Shown here: positions 1-10,470 of the stretch, piece by piece | Layout of the letters: each line of letters begins with the position of its first letter | Position numbering within the stretch: position 1 is the stretch's first letter | Source: Clarkia xantiana subsp. parviflora | Taxonomy: Eukaryota > Streptophyta > Magnoliopsida > Myrtales > Onagraceae | Direction of reading: 5' to 3' | DNA: 64,000 nucleotides | NCBI GenBank assembly: GCA_036873135.1 | Contig: JAPTYO010000018.1 | Span: 2,790,001 to 2,854,000, forward strand | Notes under the pieces: generated by a model | The model's input: the letters and a program-made list of their open reading frames with translations, nothing else | What the model was told of the DNA's origin: nothing | Database searches by the model: none | Translations under genes and position numbers: made by a program

Positions 1-54
1 TCCTCTTATGGTATACTTGTGTTTTTTCTTACACTGTTTTCCTTGTATTGTTAG

Positions 55-1339
55 GGCACTCTCCTTTGGTGACCGAGAGAGTTGTCTCTGTGGGAAAGGG
101 CTCTGGACCTTCTAAGTCCAAGTCACGGAGGTCCGACTCTGAGGTCGGGGCCTCGGCTGTCAAGAAGAAGAAGGCTGCAGATCCTCCTCCCCCTGGTGTT
201 CTTCCCCCGACCCTGTCTCGCGACAAAGAGACAGTGGTCGAAGAGGCGCCTTCCCGAGCTGATAAAGGGAAGCGGCCTGTTGGTGATGGTGGAGTGGTCA
301 CTGGTTCTCCATCCCCTGCACCCCAGCCGAGGGCACGGTCGTCAGGTTCGATCTTCTCCATGTCACTGATGCTTCTATGTTTGTAATTTTTTTTATCTTG
401 CTTTGTTTGTATAGGTGGGCCTCCGACTTTGAGTCGGAAGGATTTTACGCGCCTTACTGACGAGGATATCGTTGGGTCTGAGTGGACTCCTTTTGCTGGG
501 TTGAAGGAGTTCCACTTTGATAGCGGATCTTCCTTGCGCACCCCGGAGGTTGCCATCCGTGTGCTCCGCGGTGCCATCCCTCCTGGTGATCGTGCTGCTC
601 AGCCCAAGTCTCCTAGGGAGACCCGGTGTTTCGTTCAGGGTGTATTATCCCGTTATGTGCCTGTGAGTGGTGTCTCTGTTCCCCTTTTTACTTTCATGTG
701 GTTGCTTTTCCAGTTACTCATCCCTTGTTAAATTTTCAGGGTATGTCTGACATGGTGAACATGTCGTCCCTTGTGCTTGAGCTATCCGATGAGATGAAGG
801 CTCTTGAGGATAGCCAGGTATCCCTGAAGGCGGAGCTTGCCACTTCCACTGAGAAGGCTCGCCTGTCTGACCTGAAGATGCAGGAGCTCAGGGACCAAGT
901 AGGTAGCTTGCGCCGTGAGGCTGAGGTCGCATCTTCACTCCATTCTGAGGAGTTGAGGAAACTTGAGGCAAGGTGCCGGGCAGAGGAGAGAGTTGTTGCA
1001 GTGTCTGAGTACAAGGCTTCCTCTGCCTTTACTGCTGATTACAGTGTGCGGCTGACTCAGGAGATGAACCAGTTTGGCGAGTATCTTGTTGACCATATTT
1101 TTCGTATTGATCCCCAGTTTCCGGTCGGCGATCTGGGTGACTTTGGACCGTACGCTACTGGTTATATGGCTGTCCTTAGGGGTCAGGCTGCTGTTGCTGA
1201 CGAGCCTGCCCCTGCACAGGTGGATGCTACACATGTGGATATTGACACTTCGGACTCTTCCTCCTCTTCCTCTATCTCTGCTGGTGGTTCGTCCTCAGGG
1301 GGTCAGGGCCGTGAGGACTCTTCAGAGGGCTCTGGTTGA
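55..1339 (+). CDS. Antisense spliced gene of TatA (3' exons only)
   Basis: This is the C-terminal part of the extra gene found antisense to gag-pol in all pol-distal regions here. Three exons can be proposed: 55-345 (acceptor TTAG at 51-54, donor AG|GTTCG), 415-662 (acceptor ATAG, donor CT|GTGAGT) and 740-1339 (acceptor TTTTCAG, stop TGA). Exon one encodes VTERVVSV and a Lys/Arg/Ser-rich stretch ending KKKK that could be a nuclear localisation signal. Exon two has a block (WTPFAGLKEF...AIPPGDRA) shared with TatB, TatD and TatE. Exon three is a coiled coil, then a conserved module (IDPQFPVGDLG), then a Ser/Gly-rich acidic tail. The N-terminal domain lies outside the window. Function unknown. 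Splice sites are read from consensus only. Confidence 0.65.
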
Positions 1340-1842
1340 TGTATTGACATCTTTCTATCTTTGTATATACGACTATACTTTTCCTCCCCTTTGATGGGTT
1401 GAGTATCTTTTGGGATTGCTGTACTTTGGATTTTGTGTTGCTTTCCTTCTTCGTATGGTATTGTTGGCAGTGTATGGAACACTTGCCTTTTGATGGGTAC
1501 TTCGTATGCTTCTGTATGTATTCCTTTGATCATGGACTCTTCCTTTTGTTGTGTTTTCCTTTACTTATCCTTCTTTTTTCCTTCACATCATACCTGCCAT
1601 CTCATCAAGGAAAAAATATTATGTGTTCTTTATACAACTTTACTTTGTCATTATTTTCTCATGGGATCCTTCTTAGTATGGTGCAATGATCTCTTCTGAT
1701 ACCCTTTAAATGGTATGTATTATACTGTTAGACCAAAGATACGCTCTTGGTAGGCGTCGAATCTGTTCACGAGAGAGGCTCTCGGCGGGCACTTAACGTT
1801 TCACAGGATAGGCTCCCGGAGGGCACAAGTTAGACCAAAGAT
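1340..1842. other. Spacer downstream of the TatA antisense gene
   Basis: Low-complexity T-rich sequence after the stop codon, then degenerate first copies of the following array from about 1735 (TACGCTC, GGGC motifs). No reading frame or RNA gene that I can support. It probably contains the 3' UTR and polyadenylation region of the antisense gene. Confidence 0.5.
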
Positions 1843-2330
1843 ACGCTCCTGGTGGGTGTCGAATCTGGTAGTTTGAAATCTACCTCAAGATACGCTCTTG
1901 GGGGCGTCGAATCTGGTAGTTTGAAATCTACCTCAAGATACGCTCTTGGGGGCGTCGAAGATCGTAGTTTTTAGAAACCACTCTCAAGATACGCTCTTGG
2001 GGGCGTCGAAATTCGTAGTTTTTTGAAACCACTCTCAACATACGCTCTTGGGGGCGTCGAAGTTTGTAGTTTTTTGAAACCACTCTCAAGATACGCTCTT
2101 GGGGGCGTTGAAGTTCGTAGTTTTTGGAAACCACTCTCAAGATACGCTCTTGGGGGCGTCAAAGGTCGTAGTATGAAAACTACTCTCAAGATACGCTCTT
2201 GGGGGCGTCGAAGGTCGTAGTATGAAAACTATTCTCAAGATACGCTCTTGGGGGCGTCGAAGGTCGTAGTATGGAAACTACTCTCAAGATACGCTCTTGG
2301 GGGCGTTGAGTGTGTTGCTGACTTGGAAGT
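1843..2330. repeat. 50-bp tandem array in the TatA 3' region
   Basis: About ten copies of a 48-51 bp unit; the landmark CGCTCTTGGG recurs near 1893, 1941, 1992, 2043, 2094, 2144, 2193, 2243 and 2292. Units differ by small indels in a T/A run. Tandem arrays between pol (or here gag2) and the 3' LTR are known in Tat elements and can seed satellites. Confidence 0.9.
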
Positions 2331-2578
2331 CATATCTGCGTAAGGATAACATAATGATTGTATCACCACCTTCTTTGAAAGATACTTTTGAGTAACTTCT
2401 ACTTCATTAGGAGCATTCATGCTTTATGTACACTTGGGGTGTCTTGGGTGGATCAAGATACCCTTTGGAGGAAATCAAAGATAGTTGTAGAGTCGGAGTA
2501 ACTTCTTGAGTTCTCCTTCTCAAAAGTTGTTTTTGGAAAACTTAAAATACTTGAACATGCTAAGTGCTGAATATGAAA

Positions 2579-3469
2579 CTAAGGATATGGGGTGGTGAGT
2601 TTGTCTGTTTCCACGTACTCCCTTAGGTCTCCTTTGTAAATCATCTCCTCCACTTCTATCTTCAACACCATGCAATCATTGGTTTGATTCCCCCAGGTCC
2701 CATGGTACTCACACCAACCCTGTGCATCTCTTCCTAGGAAGGCCTTGCCCTCCTCTTTGCATGTGGGTAGCTCTTCCTTGAGGTAGTTCTGAAAAATTTC
2801 TTCTATCTTCACTGTAAAGGGTGTGAATTTGAAGTTTACACCTCCTTCCAGTGTGTCAGTCTCTCTTCCTTCTTCAAGAACTTCTTCCGGTTGCTCTATC
2901 TCTTTTGCGAATGCCTTGTCCAGCTTCTCTTTGAGCTCCCTCATTGTGCTTGTCATGACCACCTCATAGAGCCCTCCATATGCTTCAAATGAGGTTGGAT
3001 GCATGTTTCTAAGGAAGGCCCTTACGGCCTCTCTTCTTGTGATGTCCATGCTTGTACCATAGCTGAAGAATCTCTCAAAGTAACTTGATATGGACTCTCT
3101 TGGCATTTGCTTGATGTCATCTATATATCGGAAACCCCTTTGAATGGATTCCCTTGTTCTCTTTCCTTCGGCACTCTCTGGCTGCCAGGGTATGCTTGTT
3201 ACCCTTATAGCCTTACCTCTCTGCTTCGTCTTAGCTAGTCCTTGAAAGAACTGCCTACTCAAGCGGAGTGCAATTCCCTTTTTCATCTTTCCCTGCCTTG
3301 GCTTTTTCATCACCCTCTCTTTGTCTTGGATGGCCCCCGTCATGACCATAGCCACTGTGTCTGACTTGTGTGATCCACGTCTCATGGAGTTGACGTAACA
3401 CTGCCTTGCCGTGCGTTGATCACCCAATACTTCTCCAATTCCGTTTTCAGTGATAAGGTACAATTTCAT
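2579..3469 (-). CDS. TatA protease tail fused to a second gag-like module (gag2)
   Basis: A 296-codon frame begins in the last part of the protease (GIGEVLGDQ, then a CYVNSMRR tail), runs through about 100 basic residues, and enters a partial copy of the gag fold (YIDDIKQ...ISSYFERF...VRAFLRNM) followed by a second knuckle-like motif, WCEYHGTWGNQTNDC, in which the second His is Asn. It ends shortly after LREYV. In autonomous relatives this place is taken by RT. The same module follows the protease in TatB and TatD, so I read it as an ancestral replacement of pol by a second gag piece. The join to the upstream gag-PR frame is broken by a small deletion near 3450. Role unknown; nucleic-acid binding is inferred from the knuckle. 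Confidence 0.7.
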   Translation of the reverse strand: MKLYLITENGIGEVLGDQRTARQCYVNSMRRGSHKSDTVAMVMTGAIQDKERVMKKPRQGKMKKGIALRLSRQFFQGLAKTKQRGKAIRVTSIPWQPESAEGKRTRESIQRGFRYIDDIKQMPRESISSYFERFFSYGTSMDITRREAVRAFLRNMHPTSFEAYGGLYEVVMTSTMRELKEKLDKAFAKEIEQPEEVLEEGRETDTLEGGVNFKFTPFTVKIEEIFQNYLKEELPTCKEEGKAFLGRDAQGWCEYHGTWGNQTNDCMVLKIEVEEMIYKGDLREYVETDKLTTPYP

Positions 3470-5903
3470 ATGGATTTATGGTTGTTCTTCCTAAGATCCC
3501 GTTGTAGGCTCCTAGGCTTTCAACCACCATGAAGTTGACGTTCACTCTCAGCTGTGTCCATCCTTGGCCCATGGCCACTGGCAAGGTTATCATTCCCAGG
3601 GGATAGCTTGTTGCCCCTGAGAAACCAACCAAAGGGAAATTGACTGGTTTGATGTCTGCCTTTGTTTTTCCTATCTCTTCCAGGACCCTTAGGCTTAGGA
3701 GGTCTGCAGAGCTGCCCCCATCTACCAGTATTCTTTTTACATCGAAGTTATCGATGTCCATTGTGATGACTAAAGCATCATCATGCGGGAAGACAATATG
3801 GCTCTTATCCTTCTCTGAAAACTCAATCTTCATTTCTTCTCCTTCTCGTGGCCTCTTTCTCCACTTTGGTACTGAGCCTAGCTTGAATGCATAAACTTCC
3901 CTTGCATTAGCTGTTGGGCCACCTGATGCCACTCCTCCATGTATCATGTTTATAGTCCCCCTCTTGTTAGGTGGGGGATTATAATCAACCTTAGCTTTTC
4001 CTTTATCCTTGTATGATGGCCCTAGCTGTATGTTGTTGCCACCGTGATCAACAAAATGTTTTAGCTCCCCCCTCTGGATGATATTGTTGATGCTTAGCTT
4101 CAAGCTAAAGCATTCGTTCGTATCATGCCCGTATGCCTCATGGTTATCACACCATCTATCCTTGTGTGTCCCTACCATTGGCGCTCTCCATCTTCCGGGG
4201 GGCAACCACAGTTTCTGATTTCTCATCTCTCTTAGGACCACTGCTGGGGTGGTGTTCAATGGTATGAACTTGATGACATTTATTTCCCTAGCCTTCAGTG
4301 GCTCACCCATCTGATTTCTTTGCTGAGGCGGACGCCATTCATGTTGCCTTATGGGTTGAGGTACCTGAGGTGGCTTTCCCTTATTCTGCTTTGTGTTGTC
4401 CTCCTTAGCTGCTTGAATCTTGGCTTTCTTACTCACTCTGTGCCTCTCCAGGTCTATATGAGTTTTTACTCTCCCTGCTAGCTCCTCTAAGGTGCTTGTC
4501 GGTTTCTTGGCCATCTTTTCTGCCAGTGTGGACCCGAAGCGGCCTAGGTTTCTTATGAAGGCTCTTATTATTTCACCCTCGGTGATGTCGCCCTGTATGT
4601 CTGCTATGTTCGGGTTGAACCTAGTGTAGTAATCAGCCAAGGATTCATCATTTTCTTGCTTCACATCATCTAGGGAGCCTGTTCCTTTAAGTAGCTTCCT
4701 TTCTCCTAGATATCTCTGAAGAAATTTCGCCTTTAGCTGCGCCCATGAGTGGATGCTCTCAGTAGGTAGGCTAAAGAACCAATGTGACGCCACCCCTGAT
4801 AGGGTGTTTGGAAATAGGAGTGCCTTGTATCGGTCATCAGTAGTTCTCCCGAATAGAGAGGCTTCATGCTGTTGAATGTGCTCCAAATGGTCTCCCTTGC
4901 CATTGTACTTTGCTATCTGTATTGTATGCAAGGAGTCTGGCAATTTGTTCATTTCCAACTCCCTCGTGAAAGGGTGGTTGGTGTTGTCACTTAGGCAGTG
5001 CAGTCCATTTCTCTTTGAGTCATTCATCTTTTTCACTATCATGGCTTCTATCTCCTCCGGGGTAATCATCACCGGTGATGGGGTATAGTTCCTCTGATAT
5101 CCTCCATAGTTATAAACTGGGCTTGCTGGGATTCCTTGTCCGTGCTGGTACAGACTGTAGGCGTATCCCTGATATCCCTGCTGGGGTACTTGGTGGAATT
5201 CCTGCCTCCTTGGAGGTCTTGCCTGTCTGTCTGCCCCCAACGGGGTGTATGCCCTGGCGTCCTGCTGTGTCTGTTGGTGCCTTGGAGGCACAAACTGCTA
5301 CCTTCCCTCTGGGGGTGGCCCTTGGTTATTTCTCCTTTGTTCTTCTCGCTGCCCTGTTCGAGGGTGCAAGTGGTGTTCTTCTTCTGGGACTTGTTCTTCC
5401 TCATGAACTTCTTCTTCTTCATGCTGGTGTTGCCTTCCCTGCCTGTTCCTCAGAGTCTCTCTATAGGCTAGTAGCTCATCCAGTGCGCTCATCAACCCCG
5501 GAGTCACTGTATGTGCTCCTTGTGTGTATGCGGGCCTTGTGTTTGTTGTGTGGGTGCGATTGTCGTTTCTTTGAGCCGGCATCCCATATGGATATTCTTG
5601 AGGTTGCGCCTCATAGTTGTATCCCTGAGGAGGTGCCGTGTATTGGGATGGCACTCCCTGTTGCTCCCCCTCTCCTTGTGGCCTCCTTGCCAATGGAGTT
5701 GAGGCTGTGGAAGACTCAGTCCCAGCTGGGCGTGAGGGTCCTCCTTCCTGGTTGTTAGGCTGGGGTGCCTGTGGGGGTACCTGAGGCTCTGGGTGTACAG
5801 GTTGTTTCTCTAGGTTAGGTTGCCTTGCTGGAGGTATAGGCTGTCTCCCTCTCCTATTTCCCCCAGGTGGGCGGTGATGCCTAGATGCTAAGCTATTCGT
5901 CAT
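3447..5903 (-). pseudogene. TatA gag-protease polyprotein
   Basis: Translation from ATG at 5903 gives a Pro/Gln-rich N-terminus, an in-frame TAG at 5298-5300, then 614 open codons. Gag forms the nucleocapsid-like particle: the retrotransposon gag fold lies at about 4880-4500 (FPNTLSGVASHWFFSLP, WAQLKAKFLQRYLGER, DESLADYYTRF). The knuckle WCDNHEAYGHDTNEC is near 4155-4110. The aspartic protease region starts at INMIHGG and has [12 protein letters not shown] near 3700, ending [11 protein letters not shown] before a small frame-shifting deletion at about 3450. One stop plus one short deletion separate this from an open frame, so inactivation seems recent. Confidence 0.85.
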
Positions 5904-5936
5904 CGCTCTCGTTATTGCCAGGCTTTCTGTTCGAAG

Positions 5937-5952
5937 CCCACGGACGGCGCCA
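5937..5952 (-). other. TatA primer-binding site
   Basis: On the minus strand TGGCGCCGTCCGTGGG follows two bases after the 5' LTR. TGGCGCCGT matches what I recall of the complement of the tRNA-Asp 3' end; the match weakens after about nine bases. The same site occurs in every Tat-type element here. Confidence 0.7.
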
Positions 5953-6110
5953 AGTGTTAGGTTCTAAGTTTCAGGTCAACAGGGGGTCGACCTAAACTTT
6001 ACTCCTCACTGGTGAAAGTACGGGTTCGGTGCTCCTAAGTCTCGTCGTTCGGATCCGTGTCCTTCTGTCCTTCGCCTTCTCTTCTCCACGTGCCCTGCAA
6101 GAGGGGCAAT

Positions 6111-6147
6111 ATCAAGCACGGAGGGGGGGGGGGGGGTGGTGCTTGAT
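6111..6147 (-). promoter_or_regulatory. R/U5 stem-loop of the TatA LTR
   Basis: Arms ATCAAGCAC (6111-6119) and GTGCTTGAT (6139-6147) pair perfectly, with a 14-G run (C-run in the transcript) in the loop. It lies between the CTTAAGCATCG block and the conserved TTGCAGG block. TatE0 and TatG have the same stem with compensating changes. Confidence 0.7.
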
Positions 6148-6474
6148 GTACCCTCTACGATGCTTAAGTCAATATGTTTCATAGAGAGATAAAACTTAGA
6201 GAGATGTCAGAGCTAAATTGTATGCTCAGCCAAGATGTGTAAATGAATGGTGGAAAGGTTGTATTTATAGGCAACGGTGTCATTAAGGTGGCTTAATGAC
6301 ATCGTTAACCTTTAAACGCAATTAATTAGCCCTTAATCTCGTAATTAAAACCTTAAGGCACGAAGAGGTTGGCGGAAATAAACTGAGTATCGGAGTCGGG
6401 CAGCGGTGCCGGGGCCTTTGGGGGGGAGAAAATCCGACCCCCAAGGGTAGGGGTTGGGTGTGGCCACCCAACCC

Positions 6475-6698
6475 CTCCCTAGGGGAGATTGGGTTGGCCA
6501 ACCCTATCTCCCCTAGGGGAGATCGGGTTGGCCAACCCTATCTCCCCTAGGGGAGATCGGGTTGGCCCACCCGATCTCCCCTAGGGGAGATCGGGTTGGT
6601 CCACCCGATCTTCCCTAGGGGAGGTCGGGTGTGGCCACCCGACCTCACCTAGGTGAGTTTGCCTCGGTCCGGACGAGTATTTTGGCCTCGTCCGGACC
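6475..6698. repeat. U3 palindrome array and GTCCGGACGAG palindrome, TatA LTR
   Basis: CTAGGGGA recurs at 6479, 6513, 6547, 6581 and 6615, a 34-bp period; each unit is close to self-complementary (CTAGGGGAGATCGGGTTGG with its inverse). Beside it GGTCCGGACGAG (6666-6677) pairs with CTCGTCCGGACC (6687-6698). TatD U3 has both kinds of feature. Confidence 0.8.
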
Positions 6699-6812
6699 GT
6701 TGGCGTTTCCGCGGGGTGTTTGGGTCGAAGTTTCGATTTACAATCATTGACGGGGTGATCAAAACAAAATGATTCGGAAGTCAACGGGTTCAAATTGGGC
6801 GTATATCCATTA

Positions 6813-7309
6813 GTCCTGACTGAGATGACGGAGCATGTGTTTGGTTTCATTTCATTCGGCCTCTTTTACCTGGCCGAAAGAATTTGGTTCCAAACCCGTG
6901 GGTATAAATTTTCGTTTCGGATCGTTCCCTTTTTCCGGGCCGTTAAATTTGATAAGAAAATTGTGCTACAAATCGAGCACCAATTACTTTATTCAATAAC
7001 TCTGAATCTCAAAATAACCACAAACGATAAATGACAAATGTATGGTTATTGATCTGAAAGTCGCGTATTTGATCCATGCTTGTCGCACACATAGTCGAGA
7101 ACTTTGAGTCATGTTAAACATCACAACTGAGTAAATTCACGAGTGAATCACATCAAATGATTTGTGTCCGTATGAAACATTTTATAGATTTATACTCATG
7201 ACATACGAGGCGTACTTTGGACGCACTTTATCAACGGGGTTTAACTCACCAAATTATCGTATAGGACCGATTCTATCCAGTTCTCTTTATGATATACAGA
7301 TCATGGTTG
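6813..7309. other. Unassigned sequence between TatA and TatB
   Basis: About 500 bases with no LTR, polyprotein or RNA gene that I recognise. It is the target site into which TatB inserted; the other half resumes at 29164. It may be old element remnant or unique DNA. Confidence 0.4.
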
Positions 7310-7314
7310 GTATA

Positions 7315-8065
7315 TGTTAAGTATGTTTCCACTTGGGTAGCTTCGAGCTTCTTTTTCACGAACGGGCTCGGGATGTGTGTACAGGAACGGGTACGCCGCG
7401 ATCCCTGAAACACGATACTCGAACTTAGTCTTTGTTGGGTTCGCTTCACCACTTGGGTTGTTTCGGGCTTTTTCCTTCACGATCGGGCTCGAGATATATG
7501 TATAAGGACGGGAACGCCGCAATCCTTAATACACAATCGCCGAGCGGGAGTCTGATCCTCAACCTAGGACTCTTGATCTTCGAGACCTGCACGAAGGGCA
7601 GTAACCAGCGTGAGGGGGGGGATGCTGGTTGGGCCCACTCCAACGCTCAAGTTAGCACTTTTAGAGAGAGAAAGGCTTAGAGAGAAGTCAGAGCAGTCCA
7701 AGTCCAAAAGTGAGGGAATTCTCCCAAATGAGAGACCTAGGCCACCTATTTATAGGGATCCTAAGGATCATACCCAATTTGGAATTACCTGATGTCGGTA
7801 TGTAAGGAAGACGTATACCGTCATCAAGGCGGACTATGTATGCCCCGACTTCCCGCACTAGACAATTTAATCGGGGTGAGCGTACGAAGTAAAAACGGTA
7901 ATCCGGACCTCCGGATCGCCTTAGGACAATACGGAAGTCCGACGACCCAGGAATTACGCGTATCCCGGACCGTTTTTAGACTTAGGTGTTGTGTAAAAGG
8001 GTTTTTGGGATATTTTACGAGTCCCGAAATGTAAATACGAATACGAATTGGACAGATATCTAACA
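7315..8065 (-). repeat. TatB 3' LTR
   Basis: 751 bp, TG...CA, matching 28406-29158. TATTTATA at 7747-7754 is the minus-strand TATA box. The R/U5 hairpin has arms AACCAGC (7603-7609) and GCTGGTT (7624-7630) around a G run. Confidence 0.92.
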
Positions 8066-8085
8066 ATTGCCCCCGAGTCAAGTAG
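8066..8085 (-). other. TatB polypurine tract
   Basis: The plus-strand bases next to the LTR are ATTGCCCCCGAGTCAAG, i.e. CTCGGGGGCAAT before the 3' LTR on the minus strand. The same CTCGGGGGCA core abuts the 3' LTRs of TatE and TatE0; TatC has CTTGGGGGCAAA. Confidence 0.75.
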
Positions 8086-9012
8086 TGGTTCAAAACCCGT
8101 ACTTTACTCTTTTCAAATATAAGATATTCGTCCAATAGGTTCGGTACTGACCTCGGGGGCGGCCTGTTTGTTAATTCGAATGTTGAGATCTTATATTTGA
8201 TCAACTTTTAATTTTCCGTCGTACGTACGCAATATGTTTACAAGGTTAGCGTAGAGAACAATATGCGTACAATGATATACATTATGATAATATCACGGTG
8301 TATGAAATAAGCATGTAACACGTTGTCAATATGCAAATGATGATAGCGTAGTAGATGAATAACGTTATCATGTAATAAGCAAAACACTTAGAGTAATAGG
8401 AAATTGGGGAACATGTATGTAATCATGAAGCATGATGTAAATATGAAAAATGATGCAAGCATGTGATATGATGTAATCATGGAAAATGATGCAAACATTC
8501 AATTCATACTTAGATTTATAAAAGTAACCATGCGACTATCATGAATTTGTATTATGTCGTATAAAGGCAATAATCATGCATGACGATCTACGAAGCGCGC
8601 TATGTAATACTAGAGAGCATGTATGTAAGACAAGTATAGGAGAGATGCAAGTATATGATACTAAGGACTTGTATGAAAATAAATATTAGTTTAGTCCTTA
8701 GCACATGGTGTAGGCACTATTAATGAGAATTAGGAGAGAGAATACCCATTATCTTACGTCCTTAATAGATAAATCCTCAAGAAGCTCTCCATTCTTGAAG
8801 AAGAGGGAATTCATGGAGGTGTGAATTTGGAGTAATCTCATCACATTTGACATCGACCAAGATCGAATCCGGGCAAGGAGGGAATCGAGACGGCGCGTGG
8901 AGCAGGCAATTGGCAGAGGCGCGTGAGGGCAGTGCTGGCGGCGCGTGTGGACGCCGACGGCGCGTGGATCTTCGGGTGAGGGCTAGTAGCAATTCGGATT
9001 TGTTTCGTGTCG
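8086..9012 (+). promoter_or_regulatory. Upstream region and proposed 5' UTR exon of the TatB antisense gene
   Basis: No open frame of substance. TATAAAAG at 8516-8523 and GTATAAAG at 8559 are possible TATA boxes. A GC-rich stretch (8840-9000) ends at a good donor, CG|GTGAGT (exon end 9012). I infer a non-coding first exon spliced to 10417. RNA evidence would decide this. Confidence 0.35.
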
Positions 9013-9426
9013 GTGAGTCTAATTTCGTATATGGCTAGACCTTTCGTGACTTCGTTTGGCCTTGATTTAAACTTGAAATCACCATGTATCTAGTTATCTA
9101 ATCATGCATACAAGGTGTTTGATGAAATGCATTAGAATACTTAGCCCCAAATCGGCCAAAATTTTCCTAAGTGCTGAAAATTTCAGAAAAGTGTAAATGA
9201 ATCGTTATACTTCCCTTACGCATAGCGTCCATCGTTGACATGTTTTCCCATGCCTTAGTTGTTGTCTTAGCGTGCTCAATATTGATGATCGGTAGTCGTA
9301 CGTACATGGCCGTCCATGGTTGTATGTTAGTAAAGATAGCATAGATGTTGTCGCATGAGCTTTACCAATAAGCGTCGTAGGAATATTCAAAAGGCATTGT
9401 GTAGAAGTCGATAGTAGCTAATTGAT

Positions 9427-10375
9427 GTATGCAATCCACCCTTGTCGGTATGTACGTACGTACATGGAAACGCTTAGAAAATATTTTTCACTTGTCGACA
9501 TGCATCCTTGTCGACATGTATGTACGTACATGAAAACACTTAGAAAATATTTTCCTCTTGTTGACATGTATGTATGTACATGAAAACACTTAGAAAATAT
9601 TTTCCTCTTGTTGACATGTATATATGTACATGAAAACACTTAGAAAATATTTTTCACTTGTCGACATGCATCCTTGTCGACATCTATGTACGTACATGAA
9701 AACACTTAGAAAATATTTTTCACTTGTCGACATGCATCCTTGTCGACATGTATGTACGTACATGAAAACACTTAGAAAATATTTTTCACTTGTCGACATG
9801 CATCCTTGTCGACATGTATGTACGTACATGAAAACACTTAGAAAATATTTTCCTCTATTTGACATGTATGTATGTACATGAAAACACTTAGAAAATACTT
9901 TTCACTTGTCGACATACATCCTTATCGACATGTATGTACGTATATGAAAACATTTAGAAAATATTTTTCACTTGTCGACATGCATCCTTGTCGACATGTA
10001 TGTACGTACATGAAAACACTTAGAAAATATTTTCCTCTTGTTGACATGTATGTATGTACATGAAAACACTTAGAAAATATTTTTCACTTGTCGACATGCA
10101 TCCTTGTCGACATGTATGTACGTATATGAAAACATTTAGAAAATATTTTTCACTTGTCGACATGCATCCTTGTCGACATGTATGTACGTACAAGAAAACA
10201 CTTAGAAAATATTTTCCTCTTGTTGACATGTATGTATGTACATGAAAACACTTAGAAAATATTTTTCACTTGTCGACATGCATCCTTGTCGACATGTATG
10301 TACGTACATGAAAACAGTTGGAAAATATTTTTCACTTGTCGACATGGATCCTTGTCGACAAGTACGTACGTACAT
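9427..10375. repeat. Tandem array inside the proposed 5' intron of the TatB antisense gene
   Basis: Two interleaved units, about 66 bp and about 50 bp, share GTACATGAAAACACTTAG and AAAATATTTT. The longer unit adds GTCGACATGCATCCTTGTCGAC, itself an inverted repeat; GTACGTAC palindromes recur. The array lies between a donor at 9013 and an acceptor at 10416 that has a TACTAAC branch-point-like motif 24 bases upstream. Short open frames in it are repeat artefacts. Confidence 0.85.
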
Positions 10376-10470
10376 AGAGCTTTTATACTAACTGGCTTGT
10401 TACTTGTAATTTTCAGGATTCCGAGTTACGCAGACTTCTTTTCAGAGTTAGTCTTCTTGCCGTGGTTATC

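Larger units (their letters stand above)
1..6812 (-). mobile_element. TatA: pol-less Ty3/gypsy (Tat-type) LTR retrotransposon, 3' part outside window
   Basis: Read on the minus strand the order is 5' LTR (5955-6812), primer-binding site, gag-protease, a second gag-like module, a 50-bp tandem array, then a gene on the opposite strand that continues past the left edge. The 3' LTR is not in the window, so no target duplication can be scored. No RT, RNase H or integrase motif is found between the protease and the tandem array: the gap from the second gag module to the array is only about 250 bases. The protease has the DGGS active site and the gag the CHHC knuckle typical of Tat elements. Confidence 0.85.
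5955..6812 (-). repeat. TatA 5' LTR
   Basis: The plus-strand text begins TGTTAGG next to the primer-binding site and ends at TATATCCATTA, where the related TatE0 LTR ends TATATCCATCA; the outer base is probably a CA to TA change. A TATTTATA block at 6262-6269 is the minus-strand TATA box. U3 carries five 34-bp palindromic repeats (6479-6655) and a 12-bp-arm palindrome at 6666-6698. R/U5 carries the G-tract hairpin at 6111-6147. Confidence 0.8.

Noticed and set aside
5075..5758. Long plus-strand open frames opposite TatA gag
   Set aside because: They are shadow frames of the Pro/Gln-rich gag N-terminus; no conservation in the other elements.
9590..10245. Repeated short open frames on both strands in the TatB array
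   Set aside because: Periodic frames follow the tandem unit and encode the same peptide over and over; no initiation context or homology.
9427..10375. Regular palindromic repeats resembling a CRISPR array
   Set aside because: The units are contiguous and variable in the same places; there are no unique spacers and the context is a plant retrotransposon.
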